Shown here piece by piece: positions 1 through 10,698 of a stretch of DNA of 64,000 nucleotides. A program made the translations under genes and the position numbers. Where the stretch lies: contig CALKXY010000014.1 of NCBI GenBank assembly GCA_938003545.1, forward strand, positions 156,584 to 220,583, written 5' to 3'. How positions within the stretch are numbered: the first letter of the stretch is position 1; each line of letters begins with the position of its first letter. Source of the stretch: an uncultured Caulobacterales bacterium. GTDB lineage: Bacteria > Pseudomonadota > Alphaproteobacteria > Caulobacterales > Maricaulaceae. A model generated the notes under the pieces. The model had not been told where the DNA came from, did no database searches, and saw only the letters and a list, made by a program, of their open reading frames with translations.

Positions 1-260
1 GGTACACCAAAGGTCCAAACCGCATCATCCGCGCGAGGCGTTCCCGTACCGGTTACAGAGTTAGGTCCGCCCGAGAGAATGATCGCTTTAGGAGAAAATT
101 GCGTGATGAAATCTGCATCCACTTTGTTGAAAGGATGGACTTCGGAATAAACACCGCTTTCGCGCACACGCCGTGCAATCAATTTCGTGACTTGCGACCC
201 AAAATCAATGATCAGCAGTTTTTCATGTGCCTTTACAATATCTTGGTTCGAGGTATTCAT
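1..260 (-). CDS. guaA: GMP synthase (glutamine-hydrolysing), N-terminal part
   Basis: GuaA converts XMP to GMP with glutamine and ATP, the last step of guanylate synthesis. Only the first 86 codons lie in the window; the rest runs off the left edge. The visible protein begins [21 protein letters not shown] and contains [16 protein letters not shown] and ILSGGPNSV, which is the start of the class I glutamine amidotransferase domain; the catalytic Cys lies beyond the edge. The ATG overlaps the TGA stop of rsmB (ATGA), so the two are probably translationally coupled. With guaB just upstream, the operon guaB-rsmB-guaA holds both IMP-to-GMP enzymes. Confidence 0.93.
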   Translation of the reverse strand, partial: MNTSNQDIVKAHEKLLIIDFGSQVTKLIARRVRESGVYSEVHPFNKVDADFITQFSPKAIILSGGPNSVTGTGTPRADDAVWTFGV

Positions 261-1540
261 GCGTCTTTCTCCATCACAGCAAAGAAGAAACCATCTGTAT
301 TTGTGGATGCGGGGGTCAGTGTTAGTGTGCATCCGTCAGCGGACCATGGCTTCGGTACATCCGTACCAAACCGATCTTCCCAAACTTCACCCGCAGAGAT
401 CAATTTGAAATCAGAAGTACGCTCTAGAAACGCATAGACTTGAGCTTCGTTTTCTGCGGCCAGCATGGAACAGGTCACATAAAACAAATAGCCGCCAGGT
501 TTGACGAAATTTTTCGCCTCATCTAAAACCTTAACCTGCTCTTGCATGCGTCGCCCAAGGGCGTCTTCTGTTAAACGCCACTTCGCGTCTGGCTTTCGTC
601 GCCATGTCCCCACACCCGTGCAGGGCGCATCGACAAGAACGCGGTCCATATTCCCTCTAAGGTTATTCAAACTTTTCGCTGGAGGCTGCACGACTTTAAT
701 TGTCGTAGCACCCGCACGTGCTGCGCGCTCATAAGTTGGTGCCAAACGACGCTTATCAATATCAAACGCGTGAATAGAACCTTCATTATTCATCTCGCCA
801 GCGATCGCGAGTGATTTTCCGCCGCCGCCAGCACAATAATCTAAAACCTTCTCACCCGGTTGTGCTGCGACGAGAAGACTTACAATCTGAGATCCTTCAT
901 CTTGAATTTCTAACTTACCCGTTAAAAAATCTGGATCAGATTGAATGTTAGGATGACGTCCTGCGCCCACCACAGGCGGGAACCGCATACCAACAGGAGA
1001 TATGGCTGTCGGTTCCGCTTTTTCTAAGCTCAGCTCGTCTCGTGTAGCTTTCAATGCATTCGCGCGAATATCCAAAGGAGGACGTTCTGTTAAGGCCGCC
1101 CCTTCAACAATCGCGTCTTCATCAAAATTCGTTTCAAAGGCAGGCCAGAGCCAATCTGGGACATCCGCCCTCACCCACTCTGGCGCAGTTTCAAGTTTAA
1201 TCTGTCCGCGCAATTTTGCGATTTGATTTTCCGTGAGCGGCGCCCCGAAATGTGTATCGCCCTCAGTCTGCTCAAGAATATCTTCAACTGTAGTTCCACC
1301 AGAAAAAACAGCCGCGCCAATAGCCAAAGCCCGAGGGCTAATATCATCCATACGGAAACCAATTGATGATTTCCGGCGTAGTGCATCAAGAACAATGTTC
1401 CCAATCGCGGAGCGGTCTTTCGAACCAGCAAAGCGATGTGCTTTACCCCAATCCCGTAACGCCATTGTTACGGGCGTACGTCGTTCAAGGACATCCTCTA
1501 AAACCTCAGCCGCAGCTTGTATTCTTCCGCCTAGACGCAT
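257..1540 (-). CDS. rsmB: RsmB/NOP2-family rRNA m5C methyltransferase
   Basis: This SAM-dependent methyltransferase probably makes 5-methylcytosine in 16S rRNA. The 427-residue protein has an N-terminal NusB-like region and a C-terminal Rossmann methyltransferase domain. The SAM loop [12 protein letters not shown] is at about residues 235-246. The motif IV Cys is in [13 protein letters not shown] (Cys307) and the catalytic Cys in VTCSML (Cys357), the two-cysteine signature of RNA m5C methyltransferases. It sits between guaB and guaA and overlaps guaA by 4 bp, so it is cotranscribed with purine genes although its role differs. The family is certain; the exact target cytosine (C967-type) is inferred from the NusB-like N-terminus. 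Confidence 0.88.
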   Translation of the reverse strand: MRLGGRIQAAAEVLEDVLERRTPVTMALRDWGKAHRFAGSKDRSAIGNIVLDALRRKSSIGFRMDDISPRALAIGAAVFSGGTTVEDILEQTEGDTHFGAPLTENQIAKLRGQIKLETAPEWVRADVPDWLWPAFETNFDEDAIVEGAALTERPPLDIRANALKATRDELSLEKAEPTAISPVGMRFPPVVGAGRHPNIQSDPDFLTGKLEIQDEGSQIVSLLVAAQPGEKVLDYCAGGGGKSLAIAGEMNNEGSIHAFDIDKRRLAPTYERAARAGATTIKVVQPPAKSLNNLRGNMDRVLVDAPCTGVGTWRRKPDAKWRLTEDALGRRMQEQVKVLDEAKNFVKPGGYLFYVTCSMLAAENEAQVYAFLERTSDFKLISAGEVWEDRFGTDVPKPWSADGCTLTLTPASTNTDGFFFAVMEKDA

Positions 1541-1594
1541 TTCAATGCCAATCTATCTTTGTAAGCTCGAGCGAATGCTGAACTATGGGGATCC

Positions 1595-3109
<1,515 letters not shown>

Positions 3110-3153
3110 GAGTTTCGTGCGCTCCACCTGCGTCTATTCACAGTAAACTGGTT

Positions 3154-3924
3154 TCAGGGCTCACGGCTCTGCAAATTCATGGCAACCAAATAGATTTCAG
3201 GACTGCCTTTACGTGAACTTTCCGGCTTGGCGTGCTGCACTTTTTGGAAATTACGCTTCAAGCGATCCAGAAGGACCTTCTCTGCACCACCTTGGAACAC
3301 CTTCGTTGCAAAATGGCCGCCAGGGCGAAGAGTTTCTAGCGCGAAATCAGCCGCAGCCTCAACCAATGCGACCGTTTTCAAATGATCAGTTTGACGATGT
3401 CCAGTCGTGTTCGCAGCCAAATCAGAAACAACGAGGTCAGGCGCAGCCCCCAGAAGGGCTTTGATACGCCGAGGTGCCGATTCATCCATGAAATCAAACT
3501 CAATCAGATCCGCACCAGCGACTGGATCAACGGGCAAAATGTCGATTCCTACAACACGGTCTGCCCCGCGCTTCAAAGAAATTTGAACCCAACCGCCAGG
3601 CGCACACCCGAGATCAACGACGAGAGACCCATGTTTAATGAGACCAAACTTATCATCCAATTCTTCTAGCTTGAACGCAGCTCTCGAGCGATAGCCCTTT
3701 TCCTTAGCTTTACGGACATAAGGGTCATTGATTTGGCGTTCTATCCAGAGTTTGGATGAAATCTTTCGTCCACTCGCGGTTCTCACTTTTTGATGAAGCA
3801 TACGTGTCGCATCATCTTGTTCAGGTTTAGATGTCACGCGTTTACGCTTATCACCATCGGTTTTTGTCCCAGACATTCTCTGCGCAGGCCTGCGGCTGCG
3901 ATGGCTTGGAGGTTTACGCGCCAT
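3154..3924 (-). CDS. rlmE: 23S rRNA 2'-O-ribose methyltransferase RlmE (FtsJ/RrmJ)
   Basis: RlmE methylates the ribose of U2552 in the 23S rRNA A-loop, a late step of 50S assembly. The catalytic tetrad can be read: Lys in SRAAFKLEEL, Asp in LVVSDLAANTTGHR (the family usually reads SDMAPN), Lys in HFATKVFQGG and Glu in SPEIYLVA. The SAM site is VVDLGCAPGGW. The N-terminus has about 45 extra basic, probably disordered residues (MARKPPSHRSRRPAQRMSG) before the fold. Its start overlaps the end of the Ppx/GppA gene upstream by 11 bp, so the two are likely translationally coupled. Confidence 0.93.
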   Translation of the reverse strand: MARKPPSHRSRRPAQRMSGTKTDGDKRKRVTSKPEQDDATRMLHQKVRTASGRKISSKLWIERQINDPYVRKAKEKGYRSRAAFKLEELDDKFGLIKHGSLVVDLGCAPGGWVQISLKRGADRVVGIDILPVDPVAGADLIEFDFMDESAPRRIKALLGAAPDLVVSDLAANTTGHRQTDHLKTVALVEAAADFALETLRPGGHFATKVFQGGAEKVLLDRLKRNFQKVQHAKPESSRKGSPEIYLVAMNLQSREP

Positions 3925-5107
3925 CTGTTGTCTCCGGTGTTTGAACGATATTTTCGGCCACTAACGTCTCTGTGGGTTTTAATTTATTCTCGGTTTCTAA
4001 TTTTTGCGGTGTTTGACCTTTTTGCATCAAACCAATTAACATGCCCTCACGAAGGCCACGATCAGCAACACGGATCATCTTAGATGGCCACATTTCACAC
4101 AACACATCCGTAATCGCGCACCCCGCAACAAGTAAATGCGCACGATCTCGACCGATACAAGGCTCTTTTGCACGCTCATCAAACGTCCGAGAGCCCATAT
4201 CGCGCGCCACAGCCACAGCGTCAGCAGATCTGAGCCAGAGACCATCAACCTTCACGCGTTGGTAATAAGGTAATTTCAAATGAATGCCTGCCAAAGACGT
4301 GATTGTACCTGACGTCCCAATAAGATGCCCGCGACCTTGTTGAAAAACATTCGTGAACCGAGTTTCACAACCCTGACCGATGATAGCCTCCCGCACAACA
4401 GCGCGGAGCTGATCATACCAAACAGCCTTATCGTCAATTTCGGGTACGCGTTCAGATAACGTAACAACGCCAATAGGCAGAGATGCCCATGCACTGATCG
4501 GAGGTCGATGTAGACGATGCCCAGCTTGCTCATCGCGGAGCTTTCGCACATCAACCCAAGACAGTTCAGTCGAGCCGCCGCCAATATCAATTACGAGTGC
4601 CACGTCTTTCGTTGGATCGACGAGATTCACACACCCCATGACCGCCAGACGGCTTTCGACGCGGGGGCTGATAACTTCTAGTGAAATTCCAGTTTCAGAT
4701 TTTACGCGAGCGAGAAATTCATCCCCATTACTGGCTCTGCGGCAAGCCTCGGTTGCGACACACCTCCAACGTTTGACGCGTTTCGCCTTCATCTTTGCTG
4801 CGCAAACAGCCATAGCTTCAACAGCCGCATCCATACTTTCGTCGCTGAGACGCCCTGTTGCCGCAAGGCCCTGTCCCAAACGTACAACTCGGCTGTAGCT
4901 ATCAACGATACGAAAACTCTCACCCGCATCACGCGCAATCAAAAGACGGCAGTTATTTGTACCAAGATCAATGGCCGCAAAATTAGAGGATTGCCGACCT
5001 GACGAGCGATTTCCACCGCCGCTACCGCGTTTATGTCTTGGCCGCCTCCGCGAACTCCGCCCATTGGGCGCAGCTTGATCGGAGCCGGAATCTTGTGGAT
5101 CCGGCAT
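3914..5107 (-). CDS. Ppx/GppA-family phosphatase
   Basis: The family hydrolyses polyphosphate or pppGpp. The ASKHA fold signatures are clear: phosphate loop 1 in AAIDLGTNNCRLLIA, and phosphate loop 2 in LVIDIGGGSTELSWV. The tail after about residue 360 (LETENKLKPTETLV) is not conserved. The ATG at 5107 is preceded by GAGAG seven bases away; a GTG at 5155 in the same frame would add 16 residues. The N-terminus is very rich in Arg, Gly and Ser (SSRRRPRHKRGSGGG) and may bind nucleic acid or be disordered. It overlaps rlmE, and this ppx-rlmE pairing is common in alphaproteobacteria. Exopolyphosphatase and pppGpp phosphatase activity cannot be told apart from sequence. Confidence 0.88.
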   Translation of the reverse strand: MPDPQDSGSDQAAPNGRSSRRRPRHKRGSGGGNRSSGRQSSNFAAIDLGTNNCRLLIARDAGESFRIVDSYSRVVRLGQGLAATGRLSDESMDAAVEAMAVCAAKMKAKRVKRWRCVATEACRRASNGDEFLARVKSETGISLEVISPRVESRLAVMGCVNLVDPTKDVALVIDIGGGSTELSWVDVRKLRDEQAGHRLHRPPISAWASLPIGVVTLSERVPEIDDKAVWYDQLRAVVREAIIGQGCETRFTNVFQQGRGHLIGTSGTITSLAGIHLKLPYYQRVKVDGLWLRSADAVAVARDMGSRTFDERAKEPCIGRDRAHLLVAGCAITDVLCEMWPSKMIRVADRGLREGMLIGLMQKGQTPQKLETENKLKPTETLVAENIVQTPETTDGA

Positions 5108-5219
5108 TATAGGTCTCTCATTTGGCTGCGGGTCGCGAAAATCGCGCGCGCGCACAGCATTGTCTCTTCCCTGCTAGGGCAAAAAGGCGGCGTCCGTAAA
5201 GAACTTAATCATCAGACTT

Positions 5220-6965
5220 CTAATGAATGTCGATATGATCAGAGAATTGCGCCCAATCTGGTTCCGGTTGCAGAGCCGTCATGGCGTCATGTTGCGAGAG
5301 GAAAATCCGCCCTGTCAGCTTTTCAAGGAAATCAGACCTATACATACGTTCCCGCACAACAGACTGCATATCAGAGAAATGGAGTTTAATTTCGAGGCCT
5401 TTCAGGCGGCGATTGATTTCTTCTAAACTGGACAACGCGCTCGCATCAATGTGGTTTACGCCTGTACACATCAGAACCAAATCTGTGACATCAGAGTTCT
5501 CCGATATTACCTTCGCAACGCGGTCTTCCAAGAAACGCGCATTCGCATAATAAAGCCCCTCATCAATACGCAATGTTTTGACAGTTTCGTCCGTTTCCAC
5601 ATTAAAGCGATCTGCGTCGCGGTAATGCTCCGTTCCAGGAAACCGCCCAACAAGCGGCATATGCGGTGTTAGGCTCTGGCGAATGTGAAGGACCATAGCC
5701 AAGACAACTCCGGCTAAAACGCCCCACTGCACACCCAAGACCAAGACAGATATAAATGTGGCAAGAGCCGTTATTCCGTCAGCTCTAGAATACGTCCATG
5801 TGCGCCAAATACTTCGAAAGTCGAGTAAGTTCAAACATGCCACGATGATGAGAGCCGATAAGACGGATAGCGGCAGGGTCTTTAAAACGGGTGTCAGGAA
5901 CAATGCCGTCAACGCCATGAAACCCGCGACAAGTAAGCCAACTAAAGGCGTCTTACCGCCTGCTGAGAAGTTGACAGCAGAGCGCGACATTGATCCGTTG
6001 ATCGGATAGCCCCCCGTCATACCCGCAACAGCATTGGCCGCACCAAGACCCAATAGCTCTCGGTTTGTATCGACACGGCCACGGCGGCGCGCAGCAAGCT
6101 CCTGCGCCGTGGATGTGCTGTCTACAAACGCTACAATCGCAATGACGAGCGCAGGCACAAGGAGGTTCTCATAGGCAGGTATGGATAAATGCGGGAAAGT
6201 CACTGGCGGTAGGCCTGCTGGAACAGCTCCAACGATAGCCACACCATGTGAGCCACCAAAATCCAATACAGCACTAAGAATAACGAATCCCGCAATAATG
6301 AGGATAGGTGCCATTCGCGCGAGGAGTTTTGCCGTTTTCGCCCTAAATCCCGACTTCACCAGTAAATAGGGCAAGACGCCCCGGACTAAAAAGAAAAGTA
6401 TGACAGCAACTATACCCGTAAAGACGGCAAGAGGTTTAGCTTGTGAGGTTTGACGAATGAGGTCTGACACCATGCCGAAAGCTGTGTGAGATTTAACTTC
6501 TACGCCCAGAACATGCTTTGCCTGACTGAAAATAATGAGCAGAGCTGCTCCTGTAATATAAGCTGATACAACGGGACGAGATACAAAATTCATCACGAAT
6601 CCAGCTTTTAAAAGTCCGGCAACGATCAACATTCCGCCCGTAATCAAAGCCAATGCGCCAGCACTCACAATACGTGTTTCTGGCGGCAGTGTTGCAATAC
6701 ACGCTGCGGTCATCAAGGAGATAACGGCAGTTGGACCGACATTTAAATAGTTGGACGAACCTAACAAAGCATAGGCGACAAGCGGAAAGATAGAGGCGTA
6801 AATACCTAGTTGCGGCGGCAATCCTGCCAAAAGCGCATAGGCTAAACATTGTGGAACCAAAAGAATGGTAACGACAATCGCAGCCAAGAGATCATCACTA
6901 AAGATTGACGTACGATATCCTTTTAACCAGCCATATTGTTCACCGATTGCGCGCTTTAAGTTCAT
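5220..6965 (-). CDS. SulP-family anion transporter with STAS domain
   Basis: This is a 581-residue inner-membrane SLC26/SulP carrier. The N-terminal 400 residues form about 12-14 hydrophobic segments, with the SulP signatures LVPQCLAYALLAGLPPQLGIYAS and, later, GGYPINGSMSRSAVNFSAG. The last 120 residues are a soluble STAS domain (TLRIDEGLYYANARFLED, VLMCTGVNHIDASALSSLEEI), the anti-sigma-antagonist fold that controls such carriers. Substrates in the family include sulfate and bicarbonate. Sulfate fits the sulfur genes elsewhere in the window, but a gamma-carbonic anhydrase is also present, so bicarbonate cannot be excluded. It has its own start, and the next gene upstream (DUF442) is 42 bp away. 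Confidence 0.9.
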   Translation of the reverse strand: MNLKRAIGEQYGWLKGYRTSIFSDDLLAAIVVTILLVPQCLAYALLAGLPPQLGIYASIFPLVAYALLGSSNYLNVGPTAVISLMTAACIATLPPETRIVSAGALALITGGMLIVAGLLKAGFVMNFVSRPVVSAYITGAALLIIFSQAKHVLGVEVKSHTAFGMVSDLIRQTSQAKPLAVFTGIVAVILFFLVRGVLPYLLVKSGFRAKTAKLLARMAPILIIAGFVILSAVLDFGGSHGVAIVGAVPAGLPPVTFPHLSIPAYENLLVPALVIAIVAFVDSTSTAQELAARRRGRVDTNRELLGLGAANAVAGMTGGYPINGSMSRSAVNFSAGGKTPLVGLLVAGFMALTALFLTPVLKTLPLSVLSALIIVACLNLLDFRSIWRTWTYSRADGITALATFISVLVLGVQWGVLAGVVLAMVLHIRQSLTPHMPLVGRFPGTEHYRDADRFNVETDETVKTLRIDEGLYYANARFLEDRVAKVISENSDVTDLVLMCTGVNHIDASALSSLEEINRRLKGLEIKLHFSDMQSVVRERMYRSDFLEKLTGRIFLSQHDAMTALQPEPDWAQFSDHIDIH

Positions 6966-7007
6966 CTTGCACTCTTATGCGTTAGAAAAATGCAGACTGA
7001 CATAAGA

Positions 7008-7436
7008 TTAATGCGCTTTTTTACTTTCAGCATATTGCTCAAGCGGGGCGCGTATCTGTTCCAAATTAATGCCGATAGACCCGATGGCATCCATGACAGC
7101 ATCGACACCCAATGTCTCGACGTTAGCAAAACCCCAAAGAGCTGCAGACCGCATGCCGGATGCGCAAAATGCCACAATAGGACGTGGCATGTTTTTATAA
7201 GCCGTAACCGAGGCTTCAATCAGCCCAGGAGACAAGCCACCAGACATAGGAATGTGGTGATAGTCCACACCTAGGCTTTGAGCCATCGCCTCCAATTCTT
7301 CAGAGAGCGGTTGCACAGGCGCTTCCATATCGGGACGATTATTGACAAAACTCATCACCCCCTGCTCCGCAAGGGCTTGGATTTGTGCGGACAATAATTG
7401 CCCTGTAATAAAGACGTCTCCTGGAAGTTCTTTCAT
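7008..7436 (-). CDS. DUF442 / TIGR01244-type phosphatase-like protein
   Basis: The 142-residue protein belongs to the DUF442 family, which has a dual-specificity-phosphatase-like fold and is found alone or fused to Blh-type hydrolases. The likely phosphate loop is VAFCASGMRSAALWG, a CX5R motif around residue 91. The typical N-terminal TGQLLSAQIQALAEQGVMSFVNNRPD is also visible. It starts 4 bp after the transketolase stop and lies just before the SulP gene in the same direction, so it is probably cotranscribed with tkt. Genes of this family often lie near sulfur or sulfide genes; the link to SulP here is suggestive only. Confidence 0.8.
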   Translation of the reverse strand: MKELPGDVFITGQLLSAQIQALAEQGVMSFVNNRPDMEAPVQPLSEELEAMAQSLGVDYHHIPMSGGLSPGLIEASVTAYKNMPRPIVAFCASGMRSAALWGFANVETLGVDAVMDAIGSIGINLEQIRAPLEQYAESKKAH

Positions 7437-7440
7437 TCGC

Positions 7441-9432
7441 CTAGCCCACCATAGATTTAGCTAAGTCGTAAACCGCGTCCGTTGTGATACCGAAATGTTT
7501 GAAGAGGTCAGCCCCAGGTGCAGATGCGCCAAAGCTATCCATCCCGACAAAACCGCCTGCACGGCCAATTAAACCGTCCCACCCTTGACGAATACCTGCT
7601 TCAACAGCGATTTTTGGCAAGTCTTTACCGATAACAGAACGGATATAATTTTCGTCTTGCTCCAAGAACAAATCCATACACGGAATAGACACAACACGAG
7701 CCGACACGCCGTCCGCCTCAAGGCGAACTGCCGCTTCGACAGCCAAATGAACTTCAGAGCCTGTCGCGAGCAGAACGATGTCATCAGCCCCTTTACCCGC
7801 ACGCAGGACATAACCACCACGCTCGGACATATTCTTCGATGCATCATCCCGGAGCGCAGGCAATCCTTGGCGCGTTAAAGCCATAATGGCAGGTGCCGTT
7901 TTATTCTGCAACGCAATCTCGTAACACTCTGCAACCTCGACCGCATCCGCTGGACGATATGTGTAGCAATTCGGAATTGCGCGCAGGCTAGCGAGATGCT
8001 CAACAGGTTGATGTGTCGGACCATCTTCGCCAACGCCAATGGAATCATGAGTCGCGACATAAATCGTACGGACCCCCATGAGCGCCGCCAAGCGAACAGA
8101 CGGACGACAGTAGTCCATAAATACCATGAACAGGCCTGAATACGGAATTACGCCGCCATGCAACGCCATACCATTCATCGCGGCCGCCATACCGTGTTCA
8201 CGAATGCCCCAATTAACGTAACGTCCGCCGTAGGAACCTGCCTGAATTTCAACAGATGTAGCAGGCGTCTTTGTTTTATTAGAGCCTTCCAAATCAGCAG
8301 AGCCCGAAATCAAGTCAGTAAGAGCTTCAGTTAATGGCGCGAGCGCCTTTCCTGATGATGCACGCGTAGCCATAGACGGCTTTTCCGCAGCGATAGCGTC
8401 TTTATACGCTTGGAAACTCTCAAGCCATCCAGCGTTTAACTCTCCGGCCATAGCTCGCATGAGGTCTGCACCATTTGCGTCTTTACTTACGCGTTCTTTC
8501 CAGCTCGCATGCGCCTCTGCGCCCGCATTGGCTGGTTTGGCCCAATCCGCATAAACGTGCTCAGGAATTTCGAACGGAGCATGATCCCATCCGCGCGCAG
8601 CGCGTGTGCCAGCAATTTCTTCATCCCCAAGCGGCGAGCCATGCGCTTTATTCAGGCCTGCTTTCGTCGGCGCGCCCTTCCCGATTGTTGTTTTACACGC
8701 AATCAATGTCGGTTTTGTCGAGACTTTAGCTTTGCGAAGGGCATCTGCAACGGCGTTACGGTCATGACCATCAATCGCGATTGTATTCCAGTTTGACGCT
8801 TTGAAGCGCGCGATTTGATCTGTCGAACTGGACAAGGAAACGGGGCCGTCAATCGTGATATTGTTATCATCCCACAGAACCGTCAAACGGTTCAGTCCCA
8901 AATGCCCCGCCAAACCAATCGCTTCTTGGCTAATGCCTTCCATCAGACATCCATCCCCCGCAATGACATAGGTGTGGTGATTGACAAGATCATCGCCATA
9001 GCGCGCGTTTAAATGACGTTCAGCCAATGCAAAACCAACAGCATTTGAAATACCTTGCCCCAAAGGACCCGTCGTTGTTTCAACGCCCGGCACATGGCCA
9101 TATTCAGGATGCCCCGCCGTAATCGCACCAAGTTGGCGGAAATCTTTGATTTGATCCATCGTCACAGCTTCGTATCCTGTGAGGTGAAGTAAGCTATAGA
9201 TCAGCATCGATCCGTGACCGGCGGACAAAATGAAGCGATCCCGATCTGCCCATTCCGGCGCTTTCGGGTCAAATTTCAAAAACTGCGAAAATAAAACAGT
9301 CGCAGCATCCGCCATCCCCATTGGCATGCCCGGATGCCCAGAATTAGCACGTTGAACCGCATCCATAGACAAAGCCGCGATGGCATTGGACATATCGCGG
9401 TGCTGTTCCGCTGTGAAAGTCAGGTCTGTCAT
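7441..9432 (-). CDS. tkt: Transketolase
   Basis: Thiamine-diphosphate enzyme that moves two-carbon ketol units in the pentose phosphate pathway. At 663 residues it is full length. Signatures are GHPGMPMGMADAATVLFSQ at the N-terminus, the ThDP-binding GDGCLMEGISQEA...N region, and the pyrimidine-domain stretch YVATHDSIGVGEDGPTHQPVEH. The ATG at 9432 gives the expected N-terminus. It is divergent from cysK, and the 260-bp gap between them carries two inverted repeats. Confidence 0.97.
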   Translation of the reverse strand: MTDLTFTAEQHRDMSNAIAALSMDAVQRANSGHPGMPMGMADAATVLFSQFLKFDPKAPEWADRDRFILSAGHGSMLIYSLLHLTGYEAVTMDQIKDFRQLGAITAGHPEYGHVPGVETTTGPLGQGISNAVGFALAERHLNARYGDDLVNHHTYVIAGDGCLMEGISQEAIGLAGHLGLNRLTVLWDDNNITIDGPVSLSSSTDQIARFKASNWNTIAIDGHDRNAVADALRKAKVSTKPTLIACKTTIGKGAPTKAGLNKAHGSPLGDEEIAGTRAARGWDHAPFEIPEHVYADWAKPANAGAEAHASWKERVSKDANGADLMRAMAGELNAGWLESFQAYKDAIAAEKPSMATRASSGKALAPLTEALTDLISGSADLEGSNKTKTPATSVEIQAGSYGGRYVNWGIREHGMAAAMNGMALHGGVIPYSGLFMVFMDYCRPSVRLAALMGVRTIYVATHDSIGVGEDGPTHQPVEHLASLRAIPNCYTYRPADAVEVAECYEIALQNKTAPAIMALTRQGLPALRDDASKNMSERGGYVLRAGKGADDIVLLATGSEVHLAVEAAVRLEADGVSARVVSIPCMDLFLEQDENYIRSVIGKDLPKIAVEAGIRQGWDGLIGRAGGFVGMDSFGASAPGADLFKHFGITTDAVYDLAKSMVG

Positions 9433-9521
9433 AATGGGTCCGGTGCGTTAAGGCGACGACTCGCAAGTTCAATTTGCGCGAAGCCTTGCCACAAAGCGGC
9501 GCGCGGCTCCACCCAAACGAA

Positions 9522-9549
9522 TCGGCTGTCCACAAATTCTAACAGCCGA
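9522..9549. repeat. Inverted repeat in the tkt-cysK divergent region
   Basis: TCGGCTGT (9522-9529) and ACAGCCGA (9542-9549) form a perfect 8-bp inverted repeat around a 12-base AT-rich spacer. It lies about 90 bp upstream of tkt and 145 bp upstream of cysK. It could be an operator half-site pair or an RNA hairpin in the tkt leader. Confidence 0.5.
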
Positions 9550-9612
9550 AACACACAAATTTGCGTAAATGCTGCACTTTCCTGTTAAATCTGGCTCAGC
9601 ATGAATGCACTA

Positions 9613-9628
9613 TCGCGTGATCACGCGA
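9613..9628. promoter_or_regulatory. Perfect 16-bp palindrome upstream of cysK
   Basis: TCGCGTGATCACGCGA is symmetrical over all 16 bases. It sits 65 bp upstream of the cysK ATG, in the promoter region of the cysK-metC-esterase genes and about 180 bp upstream of tkt. The symmetry and position suggest a homodimeric repressor or activator site. The regulator is unknown; the arms differ from the palindromes upstream of cysD. Confidence 0.5.
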
Positions 9629-9692
9629 ATAGCTGTGGATTTTGCTGATACACTGCGGCAAAACACACTCCACTTCTGATGCGAGAAAAATA

Positions 9693-10694
9693 ATGATCAA
9701 AGCCCGCAATGTCCTCGACCTGATCGGCAATACTCCACTGCTATATTTGAAAGATGCCTCCGAAATGACAGGCTGTGAAATTTATGGGAAGGCTGAGTTT
9801 TTAAATCCTGGCCAATCCGTGAAAGACCGGGCCGCTCTTTCAATCATTCGCGCTGCAGAAAAATCGGGCACATTAAAGCCAGGTGGTATTGTCGTCGAAG
9901 GCACGGCTGGCAACACAGGCATTGGCCTCGCAATGGTCTGTTCTGCTTTGGGCTATCGCTGCAAAATCATCATGCCGCGCACCCAAAGCCAAGAAAAGAA
10001 AGATTCCGTCAAATTGCTTGGCGCAGAACTGATTGAAGTAGATGCCAAGCCTTATTCCGATCCAGGCAATTACATTCATGTGTCCGAACGTCTCGCCAAA
10101 GAGCTGAATGAAAAAGACCCAAATTCTGCGGTTTGGGCCAACCAATTTGATAATACGGCGAACCGTGACGCCCATATTCAAACGACGGGTCCTGAAATTT
10201 GGGAACAGACAGAAGGTAAAGTCGACGGTTTTATCTGCGCTGTTGGCTCAGGTGGGACAATCGGCGGTGTCTCCATGTATCTAAAATCGCAAAATCCAGA
10301 TGTTCAAATCGGATTGGCTGATCCGCACGGTTCCAAAATGTTCTCCTATTACGAAAACGGCGAACTAGAGAGCGAAGGTAACTCCATTACTGAGGGTATC
10401 GGCCAAGGCCGCATTACTGCAAATCTGAAAGATGTTCAGGTTGATCGCCAATATCGTATCTCTGACACAGAAGCCTTGCAGGTTATCTTTGAACTTAATC
10501 AGTTAGAGGGCATATGCCTTGGCGGATCATCAGGCATCAATGTCGCGGGCGCAATCCAGATGGCGCGTGACATGGGACCAGGTCATACAATCGTGACGAT
10601 CTTATGCGATTACGGGCAACGCTATCAATCCAAAGTCTACAACCCAGAATTCCTGCGCGAACGTGGCCTACCCGTCCCAAGTTGGATTTGCTAA
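9693..10694 (+). CDS. cysK: Cysteine synthase A (O-acetylserine sulfhydrylase)
   Basis: PLP enzyme that joins sulfide to O-acetylserine to make cysteine. The PLP lysine is Lys44 in NPGQSVKDRAA. The substrate loop EGTAGNTGIGLA and the phosphate-binding loop VGSGGTIGGVSMYL follow. A C-terminal part (CLGGSSGINVAGAIQMARDMGPGH) is well kept. The start is the ATG giving MIKARNVLDLIGNTPLL; an in-frame upstream start would add 17 unconserved residues. The 333-residue length is slightly longer than the usual CysK. metC starts 4 bp later, so both are cotranscribed. A perfect palindrome upstream is a likely control site. Confidence 0.93.
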   Translation: MIKARNVLDLIGNTPLLYLKDASEMTGCEIYGKAEFLNPGQSVKDRAALSIIRAAEKSGTLKPGGIVVEGTAGNTGIGLAMVCSALGYRCKIIMPRTQSQEKKDSVKLLGAELIEVDAKPYSDPGNYIHVSERLAKELNEKDPNSAVWANQFDNTANRDAHIQTTGPEIWEQTEGKVDGFICAVGSGGTIGGVSMYLKSQNPDVQIGLADPHGSKMFSYYENGELESEGNSITEGIGQGRITANLKDVQVDRQYRISDTEALQVIFELNQLEGICLGGSSGINVAGAIQMARDMGPGHTIVTILCDYGQRYQSKVYNPEFLRERGLPVPSWIC

Positions 10695-10698
10695 GCTG

